Below the pieces are notes generated by a model, which was given only the letters and a program-made list of their open reading frames with translations, did no database searches and had not been told where the DNA came from. From Chaunax sp. Z400 (taxonomy: Eukaryota; Chordata; Actinopteri; Lophiiformes; Chaunacidae), in assembly GCA_037577475.1 (NCBI GenBank), contig CM075197.1, positions 8,077,018 through 8,141,017 of the forward strand: a stretch of DNA of 64,000 nucleotides, given 5' to 3'. Shown piece after piece: positions 35,745 through 47,208 of the stretch; position 1 is the stretch's first letter; every line of letters starts with the position of its first letter. The translations under genes and the position numbers were made by a program.

Positions 35745-36828
35745 TCCCACCTCGATTATCCTCTCTGCAAACAACAAATAAACACAAAGTGAAAAACTTC
35801 ATATGATTAAGAAAAAAATGTATTCCCTGAATTGAACTCACTACATTACAAGTGATTTACTTATAACACTGTAAATCTCAAATTAACTCAGTAGTTGCTG
35901 TAGTTTCATAACAACATTCCACCAACAACATAAGAGGATATCCTACTGCTGTCAACAGAAATGCTGTTTCTGAACCTTTCTCACATTCAAAACAAAGTTT
36001 TCAAATGTTTCACACAAGTAAACTAAGTTAGTTAGCTGACAAGTATATAACTAGTAACTCCTAAGCTGTGAATCAACTCTACACTAGCTATTTAACACAA
36101 TATCACACAAGAACAAGTTGATTTGAACATGTTTAGGGTCTGATGCTTGTTTACTTACTTGTTCTGCAGAGTTCAGTCTCGTGTTGACGGGTGACGACAA
36201 CGGACAAAATTTATCAGGACCGACTGCCGGAAAATGAAATGGTACGCCGAGACGTTTGACGCGAATAAAGGATCATGTGTACGAGAATGAGGAGTCAAAT
36301 TTGATGGTCCGCATGAGAATTTAGGAAAGAAATACCAAAACCCCCTCTCTCAGGGCCATTTACAATATTGTACTAATATCCATCCAAAAATACATGTACA
36401 CGTAAACCTTTTTTAAACACTAGTGTCATCTTGGTCATTGTGTACTATGTGCAAACCTTCCCACGGAGAGGCCTGGTCACAAGCCTCTCTGCTCCAATAC
36501 GAATTGGGTTGGACATGATTAGAGTTCAACTATTGTGTCCCACTGTCAAGGTGGAAGTTCAGTTCAACATTAAACATGACAGACACGGCGTTCTCCAACA
36601 ACACAATGCCTATTAAACAGGAGAGACACGGCGGTCTGTAACACCATATTGCATATTTAGAAACATACATGGAGTTGAAGAGCTTTGAAAGACTAATTAT
36701 GTTTCACTCACCAATTGTTGTGTCTGCTCACCCTGCAGGTTTAGTGTAGTCTATGTTGCGTAGTCCGATATCCTCCATAGAACAAAATAATACTGACTAT
36801 TGACGTCTGAGGAGATGCAATGATATTG
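35745..36828 (-). repeat. array spacer S3
   Basis: Near-identical to S1, including the CCTATTAAACAGGAG variant near 36,607. Confidence 0.92.
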
Positions 36829-38569
36829 TCCTCCCACCTCCTGTCCACCTCTCCTCTGATCTACTCATTTATAGTATCTGTAAACAACTAAACACAAACA
36901 GAAAGTGAAAAACTTCATATAATTGGGAAAACCATAGAAGAAATATTAAACCCTATGTGAAAATTGAAAAAATCAATGAGGTCATACTCACATAATCCTT
37001 GAGAAGGTTTAAACTTGATGTTGCCCTCCCACCTCCTCCCCTCCTCTCCTCTGATCTAATTGTTTATCTTACCTGTAAAAAGAAAAAAAATGCTGACAGG
37101 AAGTGAAAAACTTCATATGATTTGGAATAACATAAATGAAATATTACACCCATGTAAATATTGAAAAAATAATGATGTCATACTCATCTTTTAAATGAGA
37201 AGGTTTAAGCTTGATGTTGCCGTCCCACCTCCTCCCCTCCTCTCCTCTGATCTAATTGTTTATCTTATCTGTAAGAAAGAAATAAACACTGACAGAAAGT
37301 GATAAACTTCATATAATTTGGAAAAACATAAATGAAATATTACAACCATGCAAAAATTGAAAAAAATAATATCATACTCATCCTTTACATGAGAAGGTTT
37401 AAGCTTGATGTTGCCCTCCCACCTCCTCTGATCTAATTGTGTATCTTACCTGTAAAAAAGAAATAAACACTGACAGAAAGTGAAAAACTTCATATAATTT
37501 AGAATAACATAAATGAAATATTACACCCATGTAAATATTGAAAAAATAATGATGTCATACTCATCTTTTAAATGAGAAGGTTTAAGCTTGATGTTGCTGT
37601 CCCACCTCCTCCCCTCCTCTCCTCTGATCTAATTGTTTATCTTATCTGTAAGAAAGAAATAAACACTGACAGAAGGTGAAAAACTTCATATAATTGGGAA
37701 AACCATAGAAGAAATATTAAACCCTATGTGAAAATTGAAAAAATCAATGAGGTCATACTCACATAATCCTTGAGAAGGTTTAAACTTGATGTTGCCCTCC
37801 CACCTCCTCCCCTCCTCTCCTCTGATCTAATTGTTTATCTTACCTGTAAAAAGAAAAAAAATGCTGACAGGAAGTGAAAAACTTCATATGATTTGGAATA
37901 ACATAAATGAAATATTACACCCATGTAAATATTGAAAAAATAATGATGTCATACTCATCTTTTAAATGAGAAGGTTTAAGCTTGATGTTGCCGTCCCACC
38001 TCCTCCCCTCCTCTCCTCTGATCTAATTGTTTATCTTATCTGTAAGAAAGAAATAAACACTGACAGAAGGTGAAAAACTTCAAATAATTTGGAAAAACAT
38101 AAATGAAATATTACAACCATGTAAATATTGAAAAAATAATGTCATACTCATCCTTTACATGAGAAGGTTTAAGCTTGATGTTGCCCTCCCACCTCCTCTG
38201 ATCTAATTGTTTATCTTATCTGTAAAAAAGAAAAAAATGCTGACAGAAAGTGAAAAACTTCATATAATTTGGAATAACATACATGAAATATTACACCCAT
38301 GTAAATATTGAAAAAATAATGATGTCATACTCATCCTTTAAATGAGAAGGTTTAAGCTTGATGTTTGCCTCCCACCTCCTCTGATCTAATTGTTTATCTT
38401 ACCTGTAAAAAAGAAATAAACGCTGACAGAAAGTGAAAAACTTCATATAATTTAGAATAACATAAATGAAATATTACACCCATGTAAATATTGAAAAAAT
38501 AATGATGTCATACTCATCCTTTAAATGAGAAGGTTTCAACTTAATGTTGCCCTCCCACCTCCTCCCCTC
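36829..38569. repeat. satellite array 4, ~9 monomers with an internal boundary-type unit
   Basis: At about 37,685-37,790 a boundary-type monomer (AATTGGGAAAACCATAG, CTCACATAATCCTTG), which normally occurs only next to a spacer, lies inside the run. It is followed by a near-repeat of the preceding units. Confidence 0.92.
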
Positions 38570-39706
38570 CCACCTCGATTATCCTCTCTGCAAACAACAA
38601 ATAAACACAAAGTGAAAAACCTCATATAATTAAGAAAAAAATTTATTCCCTGAATTGAACTCACTACATTACAAGTGATTTACTTATAACACTGTAAATC
38701 TCAAATTAACTCAGTAGTTGCTGTAGTTTCATAACAACATTCCACCAACAACATAAGAGGATATCCTACTGCTGTCAACAGAAATGCTGTTTCTGAACCT
38801 TTCTCACATTCAAAATAAAGTTTTCAAATGTTTCACACAAGTAAACTAAGTTAGTTAGCTGACAAGTATATAACTAGTAACTCCTAAGCTGTGAATCAAC
38901 TCTACACTAGCTATTTAACACAATATCACACAAGAACAAGTTGATTTGAACATGTTTAGGGTCTGATGCTTGTTTACTTACTTGTTCTGCAGAGTTCAGT
39001 CTTGTGATGACGGGTGACGACAACGGACAAAATTTATCAGGACCGACTGCCGGAAAATGAAATGGTACGCCGAGACGTTTGACGCGAATAAAGGATCATG
39101 AGTACGAGAATGAGGAGTCAAATTTGATGGTCCTCATGAGAATTTAGGAAAGAAATACCAAAACCCCCTCTCTCAGGGCCATTTACAATATTGTACTAAT
39201 ATCCATCCAAAAATACATGTACACGTAAACCTTTTTTAAACACTAGTGTCACGTTGGTCATTGTGTACTATGTGCAAACCTTCCCACGGAGAGGCCTGGT
39301 CACAAGCCTCTCTGCTCCAATACGAATTGGGTTGGACATGATTAGAGTTCAACTATTGTGTCCCACTGTCAAGGTGGAAGTTCAGTTCAACATTAAACAT
39401 GACAGACAGGGCGTTCTCCAACAACACAATGCATATCAAACATTAAACATGACAGACACGGCGGTCTCCAACAACACAATGCATATTAAACAGGAGAGAC
39501 ACGGCGGTCTGTAACACCATATTGCATATTTAGAAACATACATGGAGTTGAAGAGCTTTGAAAGACTAATTATGTTTCACTCACCAATTGTTGTGTCTGC
39601 TCACCCTGCAGGTTTAGTGTAGTCTATGTTGCGTAGTCCGATATCCTCCATAGAACAAAATAATACTGACTATTGACGTCTGAGGAGATGCAATGATATT
39701 GTCCTC
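38570..39706 (-). repeat. array spacer S4
   Basis: Near-identical to S1, with one extra copy of an ACATGACAGACACGGCGG-containing ~50-bp unit near 39,440. Confidence 0.92.
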
Positions 39707-40863
39707 CCACCTCCTGTCCACCTCTCCTCTGATCTACTCATTTATAGTATCTGTAAACAACTAAACACAAACAGAAAGTAAAAAATTTCAAATGATTTGG
39801 AAAACCATAGAAGAAATATTAAACCCTATGTGAAAATTGAAAAAATCAATGAAGTCATACTCACATAATCCTTGAGAAGGTTTAAACTTGATGTTGCCCT
39901 CCCACCTCCTCCCCTCCTCTCCTCTGATCTAATTGTTTATCTTATCTGTAAAAAGAAATAAACACTGACAGAAAGTGATAAACTTCATATAATTTGGAAA
40001 AACATAAATAAAATATTACAACCATGTAAATATTGAAAAAATAATGTCATACTCATCCTTTAAATGAGAAGGTTTAAGCTTGATGTTGCCCTCCCACCTC
40101 CTCTGATCTAATTGTTTATCTTACCTGTAAAAAGAAATAAACACTGACAGAAAGTGAAAAACTTCATATGATTTGGAATAACATAAATGAAATATTACAC
40201 CCATGTAAATATTGAAAAAATAATGATGTCATACTCATCTTTTAAATGAGAAGGTTTAAGCTTGATGTTGCCGTCCCACCTCCTCCCCTCCTCTCCTCTG
40301 ATCTAATTGTTTATCTTATCTGTAAGAAAGAAATAAACACTGACAGAAGGTGAAAAACTTCAAATAATTTGGAAAAACATAAATGAAATATTACAACCAT
40401 GTAAATATTGAAAAAAATAATGTCATACTCATCCTTTACATGAGAAGGTTTAAGCTTGATGTTGCCCTCCCACCTCCTCTGATCTAATTGTTTATCTTAT
40501 CTGTAAAAAAGAAAAAAATGCTGACAGAAAGTGAAAAACTTCATATGATTTGGAATAACATGAATAAAATATTACACCCATGTAAATATTGAAAAAATAA
40601 TGATGTCATACTCATCTTTTAAATGAGAAGGTTTAAGCTTGATGTTGCCCTCCCACCTCCTCCCCTCCTCTCCTCTGATCTAATTGTTTATCTTATCTGT
40701 AAAAAAGAAATAAACGCTGACAGAAAGTGAAAAACTTCATATGATTTGGAATAACATGAATAAAATATTACACCCATGTAAATATTGAAAAAATAATGAT
40801 GTCATACTCATCCTTTAAATGAGAAGGTTTAAGCTTGATGTTGCCCTCCCACCTCCTCCCCTC
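39707..40863. repeat. satellite array 5, ~6 monomers
   Basis: Same monomer landmarks, bounded by the two boundary types. Confidence 0.92.
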
Positions 40864-41946
40864 CCACCTCGATTATCCTCTCTGCAAACAACAAATAAAC
40901 ACAAAGTGAAAAACTTCATATGATTAAGAAAAAAATTTATTCCCTGAATTGAACTCACTACATTACAAGTGATTTACTTATAACACTGTAAATCTCAAAT
41001 TAACTCAGTAGTTGCTGTAGTTTCATAACAACATTCCACCAACAACATAAGAGGATATCCTACTGCTGTCAACAGAAATGCTGTTTCTGAACCTTTCTCA
41101 CATTCAAAATAAAGTTTTCAAATGTTTCAAACAAGTAAACTAAGTTAGTTAGCTGACAAGTATATAACTAGTAACTCCTAAGCTGTGAATCAACTCTACA
41201 CTAGCTATTTAACACAATATCACACAAGAACAAGTTGATTTGAACATGTTTAGGGTCTGATGCTTGTTTACTTACTTGTTCTGCAGAGTTCAGTCTCGTC
41301 ATGACGGGTGACGACAACGGACAAAATTTATCAGGACCGACTGCCGGAAAATGAAATGGTACGCCGAGACGTTTGACGCGAATAAAGGATCATGTGTACG
41401 AGAATAAGGAGTCAAATTTGATGGTCCGCATGAGAATTTAGGAAAGAAATACCAAAACCCCCTCTCTCAGGGCCATTTACAATATTGTACTAATATCCAT
41501 CCAAAAATACATGTACACGTAAACCTTTTTTAAACACTAGTGTTATCTTGGTCATTGTGTACTATGTGCAAACCTTCCCACGGAGAGGCCTGGTCACAAG
41601 CCTCTCTGCTCCAATACGAATTGGGTTGGACATGATTAGAGTTCAACTATTGTGTCCCACTGTCAAGGTGGAAGTTCAGTTCAACATTAAACATGACAGA
41701 CACGGCGTTCTCCAACAACACAATGCATATTAAACAGGAGAGACACGGCGGTCTGTAACACCATATTGCATATTTAGAAACATACACGGAGTTGAAGAGC
41801 TTTTAAAGACTAATTATGTTTCACTCACCAATTGTTGTGTCTGCTCACCCTGCAGGTTAAGTGTAGTCTATGTTGCGTAGTCCGATATCCTCCATAGAAC
41901 AAAATAATACTGACTATTGACGTCTGAGGAGATGCAATGATATTGT
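40864..41946 (-). repeat. array spacer S5
   Basis: Near-identical to S1. Confidence 0.92.
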
Positions 41947-43306
41947 CCTCCCACCTCCTGTCCACCTCTCCTCTGATCTACTCATTTATAGTATCTGTAA
42001 ACAACTAAACACAAACAGAAAGTAAAAAATTTCAAATGATTTGGAAAACCATAGAAGAAATATTAAACCCTATGTGAAAATTGAAAAAATCAATGAAGTC
42101 ATACTCACATAATCCTTGAGAAGGTTTAAACTTGATGTTGCCCTCCCACCTCCTCCCCTCCTCTCCTCTGATCTAATTGTTTATCTTACCTGTAAAAAAG
42201 AAAAAAATGCTGACAGAAAGTGAAAAACTTCATATGATTTGGAATAACATAAATGAAATATTACACCCATGTAAATATTGAAAAAATAATGATGTCATAC
42301 TCATCTTTTAAATGCGAAGGTTTAAGCTTGATGTTGCCCTCCCACCTCCTCCCCTCCTCTCCTCTGATCTAATTGTTTATCTTATCTGTAAAAAGAAATA
42401 AACACTGACAGAAAGTGATAAACTTCATATAATTTGGAAAAACATAAATAAAATATTACAACCATGTAAATATTGAAAAAAATAATGTCATACTCATCCT
42501 TTAAATGAGAAGGTTTAAGCTTGATGTTGCCCTCCCACCTCCTCTGATCTAATTGTTTATCTTACCTGTAAAAAGAAATAAACACTGACAGAAAGTGAAA
42601 AACTTCATATGATTTGGAATAACATAAATGAAATATTACACCCATGTAAATATTGAAAAAATAATGATGTCATACTCATCTTTTAAATGAGAAGGTTTAA
42701 GCTTGATGTTGCCGTCCCACCTCCTCCCCTCCTCTCCTCTGATCTAATTGTTTATCTTATCTGTAAGAAAGAAATAAACACTGACAGAAGGTGAAAAACT
42801 TCAAATAATTTGGAAAAAACATAAATGAAATATTACAACCATGTAAATATTGAAAAAAATAATGTCATACTCATCCTTTACATGAGAAGGTTTAAGCTTG
42901 ATGTTGCCCTCCCACCTCCTCTGATCTAATTGTTTATCTTATCTGTAAAAAAGAAAAAAATGCTGACAGAAAGTGAAAAACTTCATATGATTTGGAATAA
43001 CATAAATGAAATATTACACCCATGTAAATATTGAAAAAATAATGATGTCATACTCATCTTTTAAATGAGAAGGTTTAAGCTTGATGTTGCCCTCCCACCT
43101 CCTCCCCTCCTCTCCTCTGATCTAATTGTGTATCTTACCTGTAAAAAAGAAATAAACGCTGACAGAAAGTGAAAAACTTCATATGATTTGGAATAACATG
43201 AATAAAATATTACACCCATGTAAATATTGAAAAAATAATGATGTCATACTCATCCTTTAAATGAGAAGGTTTCAACTTAATGTTGCCCTCCCACCTCCTC
43301 CCCTCC
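41947..43306. repeat. satellite array 6, ~7 monomers
   Basis: Same monomer landmarks, bounded by the two boundary types. Confidence 0.92.
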
Positions 43307-43614
43307 CACCTCGATTATCCTCTCTGCAAACAACAAATAAACACAAAGTGAAAAACTTCATATGATTAAGAAAAAAATGTATTCCCTGAATTGAACTCAC
43401 TACATTACAAGTGATTTACTTATAACACTGTAAATCTCAAATTAACTCAGTTGTTGCTGTAGTTTCATAACAACATTCCACCAACAACATAAGAGGATAT
43501 CCTACTAATGTCAACAGAAATGCTGTTTCTGAACCTTTCTCACATTCAAAATAAAGTTTTCAAATGTTTCACACAAGTAAACTAAGTTAGTTAGCTGACA
43601 AGTATATAACTAGT
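43307..43614 (-). repeat. array spacer S6, left part (split by LTR element)
   Basis: Matches the start of the other spacers up to GTATATAACTAGT and resumes at 53,509 with TAGTAACTCC. The uninterrupted spacers read ATAACTAGTAACTCC, so they are empty sites for the insertion. Confidence 0.95.
43611..43614 (+). repeat. target site duplication TAGT (left)
   Basis: TAGT directly precedes the 5' LTR and is repeated directly after the 3' LTR (53,509-53,512). Removing the element and one TAGT restores the sequence of the sister spacers exactly. Confidence 0.95.
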
Positions 43615-45524
43615 TGTAGGGTGAGGGTAGGTCAGTCGACCCCCACCTCACCATGCCCTGCGACTTCAGCCCTGGTTTCGCCTTGCTTGAATGATCAAAC
43701 ATGGTCATTCCCTTGGAACAACAATCTGCTCGCCATTGTGGAGTTACAACCCCACAATTCACCTAAAGATAACACCCGTAATCACACCTTAGGGTCTGCA
43801 CCCACACAACATTTGCCTTCCCTTAACATATCAAAGAGGACCTGGTTTCACCCCTCCTGACCCCTTGCTGAGTACCAGAGACACACCAGGGTGTCAGTCT
43901 GCAACTCAGGAGACCATGAGACTGCTTTCTGTTCCAAACCACAGGATCCAAAACCCTGCATGGGTTCAGAAACTGGGAATCAATGAATTAATAAAAATCT
44001 GACAATCCAACCTACCCTCCATGCCAAAATGTTCACCATACCTCCTGCCTCTTCTCCTCTTCCTCTCATCACGGAAGCAAGAGAAGAAATGTGTTCATGA
44101 CTGTGTAAGCATGATTTCTGGGAAGCTGAACTCTGTAACATGTTCTAATGGATCATTTCTGATATTCCCCTTATCGTTGTGTGTTTTACTCCTTTTGTAA
44201 TATGTTTCTTGTCTTGAATTTGATGAGCACATAGTGATGATTTTCTTCCTGTGTCCCTTTGAGTTCATGTTTATTGCATGTGTGCTTTGATGCCTCCTTC
44301 TAGTGGAGAGACTCAGATGTCTCGCCTATTGTTTCTATGTCAGCTGGTGATGTGACCGCATATCTTACAGTAGAATAGAACACGCCCTTACTTCCGGCAG
44401 CTGTGAGGCTTCAAAAGCCACGGCGCGAAGCCGCTCGTCCTCTTGCTCCGCTTGCTCCTACCTCCACCTGACATGAATTCTGACTCCTGAACGCGGAGAT
44501 CCCCGTGACTCCGTGGATAAGCCCGTGCCCTCCTGCCGCAGCAGAAGAGACTTCTTGATCCCCTCTCTTTAGGACTTAGCTCATACAGTTAGATAGCATT
44601 CCTCTCCTACAATTTCAGCTAAGAATTGAAGTTCTGCACTTCAACTAAATTATTGGAAGCTCACCTGTGGATCACTCACGCCTGAGTAATTCACTAAGCC
44701 CCTCTTCGAGCTGTATTACCGCTTAACGCGCTTCAACGCCGTCAAAGCACGGCCGAGCTGAACACGACCGTCAGGTCCGAAGTTCACACAGCCGCCAGCC
44801 AGCGACGACGCGACCCTCCAACATCCGAGATTCGGGACCAGGATCCGGCAGACTTCGAACAGCATCCTCCGCGAGTATCCGGTCGGCGACCCCTCCTGAT
44901 AACTCGCCAAAGCGTGCTTTCGTACTTACCCCGGAGACCGGCTGAAAAGTAAGCTACCCGAAATCTCTGTGTCTTGGAAAGCGTCATAGCTGATCTGGCA
45001 TTACGATCCACAATTCATCTAATTTAGTTTCCCTTCAAGCTTCCCTTAGACCCCCTTTAGTTGGTTCACATCACCACGCTATCATTCCACCCTGTTATAG
45101 TTATGTCTTATTTTCTCTCTTTCACTCCGATCTCATTTTGACTATCTTTCTGTTATCATCCTATGTTGAATTTAGTTTTAGTTTGTTCTGTGTGCTGTGT
45201 TAGATTATCTTTGATAATAAAGTAGATTCTCTTAGACCAAGTTTCTGTGTTGATGACTGGAATCATTAGTTCTTGCGATAGAGGACTCGACTTCCTTCAT
45301 TTGAGACTGATTGAACGCTATTATTTAGTAATTAATTAATCTGGGTTATATTTACAGCTTTCTTAAGGAATCCTTCCGACCTTAAGGATATAGCTTTAGG
45401 AAGGTGGTGCTCCTCGAGGTATTTTTCATAACCCTGTCTGATTAATTAATAGCTTTATAATACGATAATTAATATATGATCATTTTGATCATAATTATTA
45501 TCGTTAACCTCTTTTAACCCTACA
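43615..45524 (+). repeat. 5' LTR (1,910 bp)
   Basis: Same sequence as 51,599-53,508 at a constant offset of 7,984 bp from end to end, so there are no net indels. I saw no mismatch in the stretches compared. AATAAA at 45,216-45,221 is the probable polyadenylation signal, ~300 bp before the LTR end. The start of transcription was not located. Confidence 0.95.
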
Positions 45525-45532
45525 GCTTATTT

Positions 45533-45550
45533 TGGTGCCCGACGCGTGAG
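45533..45550 (+). other. candidate primer-binding site
   Basis: TGGTGCCCGACGCGTGAG begins 9 bp after the LTR end. A TGG-starting, tRNA-3'-complement-like sequence at this place fits a (-)strand primer-binding site. I could not assign the tRNA, and the gap from the LTR is larger than usual. Confidence 0.5.
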
Positions 45551-47208
45551 GCCTAGGTTCACACTAAGGTTCCTAGTCAAAAACACAGCGAAATTTAGTC
45601 TTGTGTTTGAACAAACTCTGATTAACACGAGCAGAACTTGTCATGGAGTAGCATTAGGACTTGAGCAACTTTCCTCCTTTCTTTCTTTGAGCAACTTTCT
45701 TCCTCTCTTTCCTTGTTCGCCGCTGCGCGAAATTCCTGCCACCGCCGAGTGGAAAACGGATGTGTGTGCATACCCAACTATACCGATGAGTATACTTGTG
45801 AAGAAACTGTGAGAATCAGCGCTATGTAAAATTCGGTACATGTATTAATTTAAATAATTTGTAAGGCCCGGGCTCCCCAGATACGGCGAAGAAATCCCGT
45901 ATCTATATTGAGCCGGATACAAAGACTCTCTGGCTGCGAGTTTCCAGCAGGGACACACTGGTATCCCCCCTTTTTGTTCTAAGTTAGATGAGCTTCCTAA
46001 CCGCTAGGACAGGCTGAGTAAATCAGTGTAAGGGTTTATTATAACGCTTAAAGATAAAGCGTGTTTTGGTTGCAAGATTGCAACCCAAGTAGTACCGTCA
46101 CCGAGCGAAGATTTTGTTCAGTTTGCTTAAAAGTCAGAAAGTTGCGTAGCAAAGTGCTTAGGGTAGCCACGTGTCGATCGTGGAACCAAAAATTGTGTGC
46201 TGATAAACTTTGTTGAGAAACTGTTGATGTGCTTCCTCTGCTCTCCCAGCGCTGTCTGAGGAGAAAACACAGAGTCAGCGCGACCCATACAGTAGGTGGA
46301 GCCTAGTGACGTCCGCACGTGTCGTCATTGCGTAATCATACCCCCCTTTTTCCAAAATGGCGGTTTGAGTAATAGCCCCCCCTGGTGAAGCTATTTGAGT
46401 TCTGACCGTGTTGAATATATTGGCTTAAGCTTTTAGCCTTTAGCTTAAGCTGCGCGAGCCTAACAGAAATAGGCTGATGCTTTGAACCTTTGCTGTAATA
46501 CAGCAACGGTGTTGATGTTCCTTTTGAAATAGTCTGATGCTAAAAAGAGTTAGCATAGCATACAAATAGCTGAAAAGCTTAGCGACGCCTGTGTTGTGTT
46601 TTCCTGTGATACTGAGGAAATAATCCAGGATACTTGAACATTGTGCCGTTGCTAAAATAAATAGAAGCTAGTTAGCCTTTAGCCTTTAGCCTTGCTAGCC
46701 ATTAGCCATAGCTCATAGAAGCTGTTTTGCCTAAGGCATTGGGACACTACGGTGCTTCAACTACCATTCACAGTGAGAAACATTGTGATGATTTCCTTTA
46801 AGGCTAAAATTATTGTAACTAGCTAGTGAGAGTTAATGATACATTGACTTGTTGTAAGACTTTAAAGTCTTATGCCTCTTGTCATTGCTTAATGATAAAG
46901 TTGTGCTTCCTGGATTCCTTTTTACACGCAAGTGTTAACTTTAGCTGTTGTTAAACAGTGGTTTCTATCCAGGAAGTGTAGGTTATTGTGCACTCTCAGC
47001 TCTGTGAATGTGCAGTATTGGTGATTGCTGGGCTTTAGCATTGCATACCCTCCAACAGCAACACAAAGGATAGTATAGCCACGCTATAGAGAGAATAGCA
47101 GTGCTTGAGAGCCAGGCGATAGCGGCAGTTAGCGGGAACGAAGACGATAGAACTTTTGAGAGTGCCAGACTCAATAGTGCACCCAGTGCGAACTCAAACG
47201 CTGCCACA
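45551..47208 (+). other. untranslated leader of the LTR element
   Basis: About 1.66 kb between the primer-binding site and the gag ATG, with short frames only. Packaging signals would be expected here but cannot be recognised by eye. It contains many TTAGCC/TTAGC words (46,420-46,710). Confidence 0.6.

Noticed and set aside
25279..43306. CRISPR-like array
   Set aside because: Repeats are ~185 bp, head to tail, with no unique spacers between them, in a vertebrate genome. This is satellite DNA.
44716..45011. Basic minus-strand frames in both LTRs
   Set aside because: Identical in both LTRs simply because the LTRs are identical. No homology to known accessory genes was recognised, and they are antisense to the element.
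45546..45812. Leader frame of the LTR element as a gene
   Set aside because: No motif, it lies at the primer-binding site, and it is expected untranslated leader.
47101..47208. Extended gag start at 47,101
   Set aside because: The first 36 codons begin with GTG and contain no ATG. The ATG at 47,209 has a good context.
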